Assembly: GCA_022823665.1 (NCBI GenBank)
Contig: JAJEHN010000008.1
Location: forward strand, 193,847 to 257,846
Direction of reading: 5' to 3'
DNA: 64,000 nucleotides
Source: Thermoanaerobaculia bacterium
GTDB taxonomy: Bacteria > Acidobacteriota > Thermoanaerobaculia > Multivoradales > Multivoraceae
Position numbers and translations under genes: made by a program. Below, piece by piece: positions 16,982 through 26,154 of the stretch. The notes under the pieces were generated by a model, which saw only the letters and a list, made by a program, of their open reading frames with translations, did no database searches and was not told the origin of the DNA. The number at the start of each line of letters is the position of its first letter. Position 1 is the stretch's first letter.

Positions 16982-19915
16982 CTAGTTGAACGGCCGGAAC
17001 CGAAGCTGTATGCCCGCTTCGCGGGGCGGCGTCAAGAAGCCGATCGCGGGGACGCCCCCGTTACCGGAGATCGGCAGGTACTCGAGAACCGCGACCTCGT
17101 CCATGATGTTCTTGAGGAACAACGAGATCGACCACCTGTCGCTCGGAGCGCTCCAGGTGCCGCCCACGTCGAACCGGTCGAATGCCGGCAGCTCCCAGAT
17201 GTCGACGTTGCCGATGCTGGGATAGGCAGGATCGGTGTAGGTGTAGGTCGCCTGGAACGAGAGGTGGCCCGCGGAAACGAGCGGCTTGAACCAGGTCGCC
17301 GTCAGCGCCAGCTTGTTCGTCGGCTGCTTCGGCAACCGGTTCCCGGTCTGATCCGTCGGCAAGTCGTACTCGCTGGTGGCCGGCTCGCCGGTGTCGAAGT
17401 TGATGTAGTTCCAGATCGCCGTCTGGGCGTCGGGGTGGCCGTCGATCACCGAGGAGTGCCGACCGATCTCCGAGTCCTGCCAGGCATAGAAGCCCCGAAG
17501 CCCGAAAGAGCCGATCCGGTAGCTGAACTCGAAGTCCACGCCCTGAATCGTCGTGTCGGGAATGTTCGCCGTGTACTCGACGAGCGGCGTCGACGAGTAG
17601 ATCGAGATCGGAATGTCCACACCCGGCGGCGGCGCCTGCGTGGCGGCGAGCTGGTAGTTGTCGAACTGGTTGTACCAGAGGCCGGCCGAGAGCTGCAGGC
17701 GGGAGTCGAGGAAGAAGCCCTTCGCCCCGAGTTCGTAGTTCACCAGCGTTTCTTCCTCGATGTACGGGGGCACCTGGCCCGGCAGACCGATGTTGAAGCC
17801 GCCGGAACGGAAGCCCGTGGAAACCCGGCCGTACACCAGATGGCCGGCATCCGTCGTGTGCTCCAGAGCGAGGTGGCCGATCGGCCGCGACCAGGTCTGA
17901 GGGTAGGGGTTGCCCTCGCCTGAAAGCGCGATCGTGACCGGGGCGCCTCCCAGAGCCAGCGTGAAGAACCCGCCCTGGTCTTCGGGCTTCTGCTCCTTCT
18001 TGTCTTCGGTGTAGCGGATGCCGCCGGAGAGAGCCCAACTGTCGTTGAACCGGTAGTCGGCACTGAAGAACGCGGCCTCGGTCCAGTTCTTGCCCCTGTT
18101 GAAGAAGCTGAGCAGATGGCTGAGATCGTCGCCCTCCGGGCAGTACCAGTAGAGCCCTTCCTCGTCGCCCGCCGGGTCGCTCGTGCCGATCCCGAATCCC
18201 TCGACGACCTTGATCAGGACATCCTGACAGTTGTTGGCCTCGACGAAACCATAGATCGGCGAGGCCCTCCGGGCCTGCTCATCGGCCGTCCCGAAGCGGT
18301 ACGGGATCTGCAAGTCATGGCGATGGATCGTCCCGGACCTCTGGTTGTCGTACATGAACAACCCGCCGATGAAGTTGAAGTCCCCCGCGTAGCTCGACCT
18401 GAACAGGAGTTCCTGCGAGTTCTCCTCGTACTCGAACGGAAGGTCGTAGAACGAGTTCGAGAACTGCACCGTGCCGTCGGGACACAGGCCGTCCCAGCGC
18501 CCCACCGTGCAGGTCGTCAGCGTGTGGTCCAGCGAGTTCGGGTCGCCGCCGATTCCCGGATCGCCCGGCGGCGTGTTGATCGGCACCCGATTCGTGTAAT
18601 CGGCGTCCCGGAGCGCGCGCTGCACCGTTTCGCCGCTGCTCGCGTTGAAGCTGATGCCGAGGGACCTGGAAACCTGCCAGTCGGCCCGGAGTACGCCGAA
18701 GTCGCTCTCGCTCTCGTTGCTTCCGGGGTAGTTGAACGCCACCCTGTTCCGGATCTCGCCGGGGCAGTTCCATGCGGGGAGATCGAAGCCACAGCTCGGA
18801 TCGAGAGCCGGATTGGGCGTCTCCCAGAGGTAGTAGCGGTCCCGGGAGTAGCCGGCGATCGTCCGGTCCACGTTCGAGAGCTGTACGAAGCCGCGCGGCG
18901 TCCCGTTGTCCTCCACGTTAGACCAACGCACCCGCGCGGAGAAGCGATCGGTCTCGGCGCGAAGCTGCGGCGAGTAGAAAGTCTGATCGGGCGCGTCATG
19001 GTCGCCGCCCGCCCCGACGTTCTCCTGCCTGCCGTCGCCCGTGTGGTTTCCGGCCGTCAGGCGGAAGCTGAACGGACTGTCGCCGAGCGGGCCGCCGAGC
19101 GCGCCGTTCAGGCGCTGCTGCGAGATGTCGGTGACCTCCCCCATCAGCTCGGCATCCCAGTGATCCGTCGGGCCCTTGGTGACCACGTTGATCGCTCCCG
19201 CGATGGAGTTGCGGCCGTTCAGGGTTCCCTGCGGTCCACGGGCCACCTCGACCCGTTCGAGGTCGAAGCCGCCGCCGGGCGTCGTGCCGTAGACGCCCAG
19301 CGTATAGGCGCCGTCGACGTAGGTGGCGACGGCATAGTCGGCCTGGTCGTACTGGGCGTTCCTCGTGCCGATACCGCGGATGACCGTTCCCTGGCCCTGC
19401 TGCTCGATCTCGTCTCCGAACTGGAGGCCCGGAACCAGGTTCTGCAGATCCGTCCTCTCCTGGATCACGAGATCTTCGAGGATGCTCGAGTCGAAGGCGG
19501 TGATCGTCATCGGCACTTCCATGACGTTCTCCTCGACCCGCTCCGCCGTGACCATGACCGTGCCGTGGTAGGCGGGGCGAATCTCGAAGGACGCCGTGGC
19601 GCCGCTCGCGGTCACGTTGACCGTCTGGCTCGCGGACTGAAACCCGTCCAGGCTGACGGTCGCCGTGTAGGCGCCCGCCGCGACGCCCGAGATCGAGAAC
19701 GCGCCGTCGGCGCCGCTCATGGCGGAACCCGCCTCGCTGCCGTCCGCGCCCTCCAGACTGACCATCGCGCCGGGGACGGGGTCCCCGTTCGTGTCGCTGA
19801 CCGTTCCAGAGACGCTGCCGTCCTGCGCCCAGGCGGACACCGTCAGGAATGCCAGCGCGAGAAGAAGTGTCAGGACCTTGGCGGTCCTCGATACGGCTCC
19901 GGTTCTGCTATCCAT
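16982..19915 (-). CDS. TonB-dependent receptor with N-terminal carboxypeptidase-regulatory-like domain
   Basis: SGTVSDTNGDPVPGAMVSLEG; plug RGIGTRNAQYDQADYAVATYVDG; ERVEVARGPQGTLNGRNSIAGAINVVTK; start set at MDSRTGAVSRT. Confidence 0.93.
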   Translation of the reverse strand: MDSRTGAVSRTAKVLTLLLALAFLTVSAWAQDGSVSGTVSDTNGDPVPGAMVSLEGADGSEAGSAMSGADGAFSISGVAAGAYTATVSLDGFQSASQTVNVTASGATASFEIRPAYHGTVMVTAERVEENVMEVPMTITAFDSSILEDLVIQERTDLQNLVPGLQFGDEIEQQGQGTVIRGIGTRNAQYDQADYAVATYVDGAYTLGVYGTTPGGGFDLERVEVARGPQGTLNGRNSIAGAINVVTKGPTDHWDAELMGEVTDISQQRLNGALGGPLGDSPFSFRLTAGNHTGDGRQENVGAGGDHDAPDQTFYSPQLRAETDRFSARVRWSNVEDNGTPRGFVQLSNVDRTIAGYSRDRYYLWETPNPALDPSCGFDLPAWNCPGEIRNRVAFNYPGSNESESDFGVLRADWQVSRSLGISFNASSGETVQRALRDADYTNRVPINTPPGDPGIGGDPNSLDHTLTTCTVGRWDGLCPDGTVQFSNSFYDLPFEYEENSQELLFRSSYAGDFNFIGGLFMYDNQRSGTIHRHDLQIPYRFGTADEQARRASPIYGFVEANNCQDVLIKVVEGFGIGTSDPAGDEEGLYWYCPEGDDLSHLLSFFNRGKNWTEAAFFSADYRFNDSWALSGGIRYTEDKKEQKPEDQGGFFTLALGGAPVTIALSGEGNPYPQTWSRPIGHLALEHTTDAGHLVYGRVSTGFRSGGFNIGLPGQVPPYIEEETLVNYELGAKGFFLDSRLQLSAGLWYNQFDNYQLAATQAPPPGVDIPISIYSSTPLVEYTANIPDTTIQGVDFEFSYRIGSFGLRGFYAWQDSEIGRHSSVIDGHPDAQTAIWNYINFDTGEPATSEYDLPTDQTGNRLPKQPTNKLALTATWFKPLVSAGHLSFQATYTYTDPAYPSIGNVDIWELPAFDRFDVGGTWSAPSDRWSISLFLKNIMDEVAVLEYLPISGNGGVPAIGFLTPPREAGIQLRFRPFN

Positions 19916-19978
19916 GGCGGTTCTCCCTCCTGGTTGGGTGTCGTCGACGGCGCGCCGGCGAGCTGGCTCTTGATCCGC

Positions 19979-19998
19979 TGAACATGATACACCGTTCA
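19979..19998. promoter_or_regulatory. Inverted repeat TGAAC-N10-GTTCA between divergent genes (candidate operator)
   Basis: TGAACATGATACACCGTTCA. Confidence 0.35.
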
Positions 19999-20037
19999 AG
20001 GTTCCACGTCGTAACTCGGCGCCGAAGATCCAACACG

Positions 20038-22113
20038 ATGAACATGCCTCTACCTCAGGACTACGCGGAGCGCGTCTACGCCGGCGTCCTCGGCAAGGTC
20101 ATCGGCGTGTACCTCGGCCGCCCCTTCGAGGGCTGGCCCTACGAGTGGATCCGGAAGCGGCTGGGCGACATCGAGTACTACGTCCACGAACGGCTCGACG
20201 TGCCCCTGATCGTCACCGACGACGACATCACGGGCACCTTCACCTTCCTGCGGGCGCTGGAGGATCACGGCTCCGGCGCCGACCTCAGCCCGCGCGAAGT
20301 GGGCGAGACCTGGCTCAACTACCTGATCCGGGAGCGGACGGTGCTGTGGTGGGGCGGTCTCGGCAACTCCACCGAGCACACGGCCTACCTTCGTCTCAAG
20401 AGCGGGATCGAGGCGCCCGCAAGCGGCTCGATGGAGCTGAACGGCAAGGTCGTGGCCGAGCAGATCGGCGCGCAGATCTTCATCGACGGCTGGGCGATGG
20501 TCGCCCCGGGCGATCCGGACCTGGCCGTCCGCCTGGCCACCGCCGCCGCGCGGGTGAGCCACGATGGCGAGGCGGTGTACGGCGCCCGCGTCCTCGCCGC
20601 GATGGAGTCGATGGCGTTCGTCGAGCGGGACACGGACACGCTCCTGGACGCCGCCCTCGCCTACATCCCGCCGGACTCGGTGATCGCCCGGATGATCGGC
20701 GACCTCCGCCGCTGGCACGCCGCGGACGGCGACTGGCGCGCCAACCGGGAGAGGCTCGCCGAGCGTTACGGCTACGACAAGTACGGCGGCAACTGCCACA
20801 TGGTCCCCAACCACGGCCTGATCATCCTGGCGCTGCTGCACGGCGAGAGCGACTTCGCCGAGACGCTGAAGATCGTGAACACCTGCGGTTGGGACACCGA
20901 CTGCAACTCGGGCAACGTCGGCTGTCTCCTGGGGATCAAGGAGGGTCTGGCCGGGATCGAGGCCGGGCTGGAGAAGGGTCTCGACTGGCGCGGGCCGGTG
21001 GCCGACCGCATCTACCTGCCGACGGCCGACGGCGGCCGGGCGATCAGCGACTGCGGCCATGAAGCGCTTCAGATCGTCAACATGGGGCGCAGCCTGGCCG
21101 GCCAGGACGCGCTGGCGCCGAAGGACGGCGCGCAGTTCCACTTCGCCTTCCCAGGCTCGGTCCAGGGCTTCCAGGTCGCCGCCGGTGAGGCCGAGATCGC
21201 GAACGTAGCCCTGCCGGCCGGCGAACGCGCCCTGCGCATCGACGCCGCGAGCGAGGCTCGCGTCGGATCCCCCGTCTTCATCCCCTCACTGGAGACGGCG
21301 AAGTGGTTCGAGGGCCGCGTCTATCCGCTGATGGCTTCGCCGCGGATCTTCCCCGGCCAGACCGTCCAAGCGACCCTCAGCGCCGGAGCGGACAGCGCCC
21401 GGGCCAACATCTATCTCGGCTACTACGGCGAGGACGACGAGACAGCCGCCTTCGACGGCGACACCGTGGAGCTCGAGCCCGGCGAGAGCAGGCGCGTGTC
21501 GTTCACCGTCCCGGCCCTGCCCGGTCCGATCTTCTCGGCCGGCGTGCGGGTCCCCGGCCGGACGGGCACCGTCTTCCTGGAGGCGCTCAAGTGGTCCGGC
21601 GCGCCGGCGTTCCGTCTCGAGCGTTCAACCCACCGCGGCACGATGTGGCGCCGCGCCTGGGTCAACGGCGTCGACCTGCTGACCAAGGGAATCGAGATGT
21701 TCCGGCTGGTCCAGAACGCCGGCATGGGCCTGCTGATCCAGGGAACCCGCGAGTGGCGGGACTACTCGGTGACCGCCGACGTAACGCCCCATCTCGTAAA
21801 GCGAGCCGGCGTCGCCGCCCGGGTCCAGGGTCTCACCCGCTTCTACGGCCTGCTCCTCGCTCCCGGGAACCGCGTGCAGCTCGTGCGGATGGTGCACGGC
21901 GAAGAGGTGCTGGCGGAAACCGACTTCGAGTGGCGGCTTGGCGAGCCCCATGAACTGACGCTTGAGGCCTGTGGCGACCGAATCGCCGGCAAGGTGGACG
22001 GCGCTACGCTCGTCGAAGCCACCGACGACGCCCTCGACTGCGGCGCCATCGGCCTGGTCGTCGAAGAAGGGCGGCTCGGCATCGACCGCGTGGAGGTCGT
22101 CCCCGTCGCATAA
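20038..22113 (+). CDS. ADP-ribosylglycohydrolase family protein with C-terminal beta domains
   Basis: AGVLGKVIGVYLGRPFEGW, TDDDITGTFTFLRAL, NTCGWDTDCNSGNVGCLLG. Confidence 0.85.
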   Translation: MNMPLPQDYAERVYAGVLGKVIGVYLGRPFEGWPYEWIRKRLGDIEYYVHERLDVPLIVTDDDITGTFTFLRALEDHGSGADLSPREVGETWLNYLIRERTVLWWGGLGNSTEHTAYLRLKSGIEAPASGSMELNGKVVAEQIGAQIFIDGWAMVAPGDPDLAVRLATAAARVSHDGEAVYGARVLAAMESMAFVERDTDTLLDAALAYIPPDSVIARMIGDLRRWHAADGDWRANRERLAERYGYDKYGGNCHMVPNHGLIILALLHGESDFAETLKIVNTCGWDTDCNSGNVGCLLGIKEGLAGIEAGLEKGLDWRGPVADRIYLPTADGGRAISDCGHEALQIVNMGRSLAGQDALAPKDGAQFHFAFPGSVQGFQVAAGEAEIANVALPAGERALRIDAASEARVGSPVFIPSLETAKWFEGRVYPLMASPRIFPGQTVQATLSAGADSARANIYLGYYGEDDETAAFDGDTVELEPGESRRVSFTVPALPGPIFSAGVRVPGRTGTVFLEALKWSGAPAFRLERSTHRGTMWRRAWVNGVDLLTKGIEMFRLVQNAGMGLLIQGTREWRDYSVTADVTPHLVKRAGVAARVQGLTRFYGLLLAPGNRVQLVRMVHGEEVLAETDFEWRLGEPHELTLEACGDRIAGKVDGATLVEATDDALDCGAIGLVVEEGRLGIDRVEVVPVA

Positions 22114-22191
22114 ACTGAGTCAACACTCATGATCTCACGGTATAGTGAGCCCAAGTCGCCAGAGCCCCAAACAAACCAAGGCGAGCCGCCC

Positions 22192-23769
22192 ATGAACCAG
22201 AGAGCACTCCGCATCCCGACCGCGACCCTCTTCCTTGCAGCCGCGCTGGCCGCCACTCTCGTCGCGACATCCCCGGCCGCCGCCGACGCGCCGACCTACA
22301 CGCGCGACGTGGCGCCAATCTTCTTCAGCAACTGTGTCCAGTGCCACCGGACCGGCGAGGTCGCCCCGATGTCGCTGATGACCTACAGGGAGGCCCGGCC
22401 CTGGGCCCGCTCGATCGCCCGCGCCGTCGAGAACCGCGACATGCCGCCGTGGAGCGGCGAGTCCGAGAACCACGTCTGGTCGAACGACCTGTCGCTGACC
22501 GACAGTGAGATCGAGACGATCGTCAACTGGGCGAAGGGCGGCGCCCCGCAGGGCGACCCCGCCGACCTGCCCGAGGCGCCGACCTTCCCGAAGGGCTGGA
22601 GGCTCGGCGAGCCCGATTTCGTCGTCACGCTCGACAGCATCGAGGTTCCGGCTGAGGGCGAAGACATCTTCCCGCAGCAGATCGTCGAGGTCGACCTCGG
22701 CGAGCCGCGCTGGGTCCGGGCCATCGAGTTCCTGCCGGAGGACTCCCGCGTCACCCATCACTTCCTGACGACCTACGTGAGCGAGCTGAACGAGGGCGAC
22801 CCCGCCGCCTCCGGCGTTCTCGGCATCTGGACGGCCGGCATGCCGCCGTACGTCTTCCCGGACGGCGTCGGCCGCCGCTTCGGCTCGAAGATCCGCATCA
22901 TCGTCGATCAGCACTACCACCCGATCGGCGAAGCGACCCGTGACGCCTCGCGGATCGGCCTCCACTTCGGCGAGGGCGAGCTCGAGAAGGAAGTCATCAC
23001 GATCCCGGTGACGAACACCGGCCTGCGTATCCCGCCGGGCGCCGGCCACCACGCCGAGAACGCCCACTACCTGTTCGACAAGGACGTGCAGATCCTCGCC
23101 TTCAGCCCGCACATGCACGTCCGCGGCAAGGCGATGAGCTACGAGGTCACCTACCCCGACGGCTCGAAGGAGATGCTGCTCGACGTACCGAAGTACGACT
23201 ACAACTGGCAGTGGCTCTACTACCCGACGAGGCCGATCGACATTCCGGCCGGCAGCCGCCTCGACGTCACCGCCGTCTGGGACAACTCCGAGGACAATCC
23301 GGCCAACCCGGACCCGACGAAGGAGATCATCTACCGCGGCGACACGTTCAGCGAGATGTTCAACGGCTTCATCGAGGTCACCCGGAAGGAAGGCGTCCTT
23401 TTCGAGCAGCAGAACCAGAGGGAGCAGATCCTCGACCTCCTGGCGCTGCACCCGGCGAAGGACTCCTACGTGTCCGGTGCCTTCATGGGCTTCCACGTTC
23501 CCCGTGAGGGCGAGGGCTGGCTCTACATGGGCGGCATCTACTCCATCGTCCTCGACGACTTCGAGTGGCAGGGCGACGAGCTGAAGATCACGACGCAGTT
23601 CCCCACGCTCAATGCGAGCGCCACGACCACCGTCATCGAGGGCTCGCTCAACGAGCAGGGGCAACTCCAGGGAACGGTCACGATCGGCGCGGACACGGAT
23701 CAGCCGCAACGGATGCCACTGTTCGCCGAGCCGGTCGGAGGCGGGACGGCGTCATCCGCGGGGCCCTGA
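22192..23769 (+). CDS. Exported cytochrome c / copper type II monooxygenase-like (PHM-like) protein
   Basis: Signal peptide, CVQCH haem motif, THHF, DQHYHP and FSPHMHVRGKAM copper-type His motifs. Confidence 0.75.
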   Translation: MNQRALRIPTATLFLAAALAATLVATSPAAADAPTYTRDVAPIFFSNCVQCHRTGEVAPMSLMTYREARPWARSIARAVENRDMPPWSGESENHVWSNDLSLTDSEIETIVNWAKGGAPQGDPADLPEAPTFPKGWRLGEPDFVVTLDSIEVPAEGEDIFPQQIVEVDLGEPRWVRAIEFLPEDSRVTHHFLTTYVSELNEGDPAASGVLGIWTAGMPPYVFPDGVGRRFGSKIRIIVDQHYHPIGEATRDASRIGLHFGEGELEKEVITIPVTNTGLRIPPGAGHHAENAHYLFDKDVQILAFSPHMHVRGKAMSYEVTYPDGSKEMLLDVPKYDYNWQWLYYPTRPIDIPAGSRLDVTAVWDNSEDNPANPDPTKEIIYRGDTFSEMFNGFIEVTRKEGVLFEQQNQREQILDLLALHPAKDSYVSGAFMGFHVPREGEGWLYMGGIYSIVLDDFEWQGDELKITTQFPTLNASATTTVIEGSLNEQGQLQGTVTIGADTDQPQRMPLFAEPVGGGTASSAGP

Positions 23770-24692
23770 TCAAGCCACTCCACATCGAAACGCCGCTGTT
23801 CGAGTCGCGGCCGCTGTCCGACCACGCCGGCCGGAGCGTCTGGCTGAAGCTCGACGCCTTGCAGCCGCCCGGCTCCTTCAAGATCCGGGGCATCGGCTTC
23901 GCCTGCCAGGAGTACGTGCGGCGGGGCGCCAGACGGCTGATCTCCTCGTCCGGCGGCAACGCGGGGATCGCGGTGGCCTACGCCGGGCGGCATCTCTCGG
24001 TGCCCGTGCTGATCGTCGTGCCGGAAACGACGAGCGAGAGGGCGAAGGCCCTGATCCGGCAGGAAGGCGCCGAAGTGGTCGTCCACGGGGATTCCTGGCA
24101 GGAAGCGAACGAACTCGCCATCTCGACGGTCGGGGAGTCGGACGTTCTGATTCATCCGTTCGACGACCCCCTCGTCTGGCGAGGCCATTCCACGCTGATC
24201 GACGAGGTCGCGCGGTCGGGGATCAAGCCCGGTGCCCTGGTCGTCTCAGTCGGCGGCGGTGGGCTGCTCTGCGGCCTCGTCGAGGGGATGAAGCAGAACG
24301 GCTGGGCCGACGTTCCGGTGATCGCGGTCGAAACGGAAGGCGCCGACTCCCTGGCCCAGTCGGTGCGGGCCGGCCGCAGGGTCGAACTGGCCGCCATCAC
24401 CAGCCTCGCCATCACGCTGGGGGCGAAGAAGATCTGCGAACGGGCGTTCGACTGCACCAGGGATCATCCGCTTCGGAGCGTCGTCGTGTCGGATCGGGCC
24501 GCGGTTTCGGCGTGCCAGCGGTTCCTCGACGACCACCGGCTGATCGTCGAGCCGGCCTGCGGCGCATCGCTTGCGGTCGTGTATGAGGGCGCGCCGGAGC
24601 TGGAGGACTTCGAGTCCGTTCTGGTCGTGGTTTGCGGCGGCGCGACGACGACTCTCGAACAGTTGAGAGAATGGGCTAATGGCAGCGCGTGA
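23766..24692 (+). CDS. Threonine/serine dehydratase-like PLP enzyme; start uncertain (CTG in CTGA overlap)
   Basis: LKLDALQPPGSFKIRG (PLP Lys), SSGGNAGIAVAYAG, SVGGGGLLCGLVEG. Confidence 0.85.
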   Translation: MIKPLHIETPLFESRPLSDHAGRSVWLKLDALQPPGSFKIRGIGFACQEYVRRGARRLISSSGGNAGIAVAYAGRHLSVPVLIVVPETTSERAKALIRQEGAEVVVHGDSWQEANELAISTVGESDVLIHPFDDPLVWRGHSTLIDEVARSGIKPGALVVSVGGGGLLCGLVEGMKQNGWADVPVIAVETEGADSLAQSVRAGRRVELAAITSLAITLGAKKICERAFDCTRDHPLRSVVVSDRAAVSACQRFLDDHRLIVEPACGASLAVVYEGAPELEDFESVLVVVCGGATTTLEQLREWANGSA

Positions 24693-26154
24693 CGGAGTCC
24701 TCCTGGCCGTCCTGGTGCTCGGCATCGGCTGCGCCGGTCCCGACGACTCGCCGGCGGGCGCCGAAGTCGGTGCCGACGACGCCGCTATCGACGCAATCTT
24801 CGCCTCCTGGGACAAGCCCGATTCACCCGGATGCGCGCTCGCCGTCGCGCGGAACGGCGACTTCGTCTACACCCGCGGCTACGGCTACGCCAACCTCGAC
24901 TACGACATTCCGGTCACGCCGCAGACGGTCTTCGACGTCGCCTCGGTGACCAAGCAGTTCGTCGCCGCCGTCGCCAATCTCCTCGCGCAGGAGGGCGCGG
25001 TTTCGCTCGACGACGACGTCCGCAAGTGGCTGCCGGAACTCCCCGAGTACGACCCGCCCATCACGCTGCGGCACCTGATCTTCCACACGGGCGGCCTTCG
25101 CGACTACCTGAACCTGTTCCCGCTCGCCGGCGCCGGCGACTACTACTCGGTGTCCCGCGAGCAGCTCCTGGCGATGATGTCGCGGCAACGCGCGCCCGTG
25201 TTCGCTCCCGGCGAGCGCTACGAGTACAGCAACACCGGCTACATGCTGCTGGCCCACGCCCTCGAACGGGCCGCCGGCAAGTCGATCGGCGAGCTGGCGC
25301 GGGAGCGGATCTTCGAGCCGCTGGGGATGGACGGCAGCCTGATGTACGAGAACCGCGAGCGGATCATCCCGCGGCGCGCAACCGGATACAACCGCGACGA
25401 CGACGGCGGGCTGCGGGTCGTCCACAACTACAACTTCGAGATCGCCGGCGACGGACAGCTCTACACGACGGTGGAGGACCTGCTGCGCTGGGACGACTAC
25501 CTGCACGGCGAGGACAAGCCGGCGATCCACGAGTCGATGCTGACCGAGGGGACACTCAACGACGGCGAACCGATCGGCTACGCCCACGGCATCACTCCCG
25601 GCGAGTATCGGGGCCTGCGCACCGTGGGGCACAGCGGGCATTCGTGGGGGTTCCTGACCGAGCTCAGACGGTACGTGGAACCGGCTCTCGCGATCGCGGT
25701 TTCCTGCAACGCCGAGTACGGGGATCCCGGCGAGCTGGCGCGGCGCGTCGCCGATCACTACCTCGCGGATCAGCTCGGGCCCGAAGAAAGCGACGAAGAG
25801 GAGGAGAATGCCAACGAGGACCAGGACGACGACGCTCCCGTTTCGTCCCTGCCATCTGCCGAGCTGGCCCCGTTCACGGGCAGCTTCTTCTCCGCCGAAC
25901 TCGACGCCACCTACCGGTTCGCCGTGACGGACGGCGGACTCGTGGTGCGGGTCGAGCAGCAGCCCGCGCTTGAAGTGCAACCGGTTGCCGAAGATGCGTT
26001 CCGGGTCGAGTTCGAGAGTCGCGGCTGGGCCGCGTCGCCGGCACGGCTGGAGTTCCAGCGCGATGGGACAGGCTCAGTCACCGGGTTCAGTCTCAGTTCG
26101 GGCTCGGAGCGGGGGCTGATGTTCGAGAGGCAGCCGTCGCTGGAGGTTCGATGA
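24679..26154 (+). CDS. Serine hydrolase, class C beta-lactamase-like
   Basis: SVTK (SxxK), YSNTGY (YxN), HSGHSWG; lipoprotein-like N-terminus. Confidence 0.9.
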   Translation: MAARDGVLLAVLVLGIGCAGPDDSPAGAEVGADDAAIDAIFASWDKPDSPGCALAVARNGDFVYTRGYGYANLDYDIPVTPQTVFDVASVTKQFVAAVANLLAQEGAVSLDDDVRKWLPELPEYDPPITLRHLIFHTGGLRDYLNLFPLAGAGDYYSVSREQLLAMMSRQRAPVFAPGERYEYSNTGYMLLAHALERAAGKSIGELARERIFEPLGMDGSLMYENRERIIPRRATGYNRDDDGGLRVVHNYNFEIAGDGQLYTTVEDLLRWDDYLHGEDKPAIHESMLTEGTLNDGEPIGYAHGITPGEYRGLRTVGHSGHSWGFLTELRRYVEPALAIAVSCNAEYGDPGELARRVADHYLADQLGPEESDEEEENANEDQDDDAPVSSLPSAELAPFTGSFFSAELDATYRFAVTDGGLVVRVEQQPALEVQPVAEDAFRVEFESRGWAASPARLEFQRDGTGSVTGFSLSSGSERGLMFERQPSLEVR

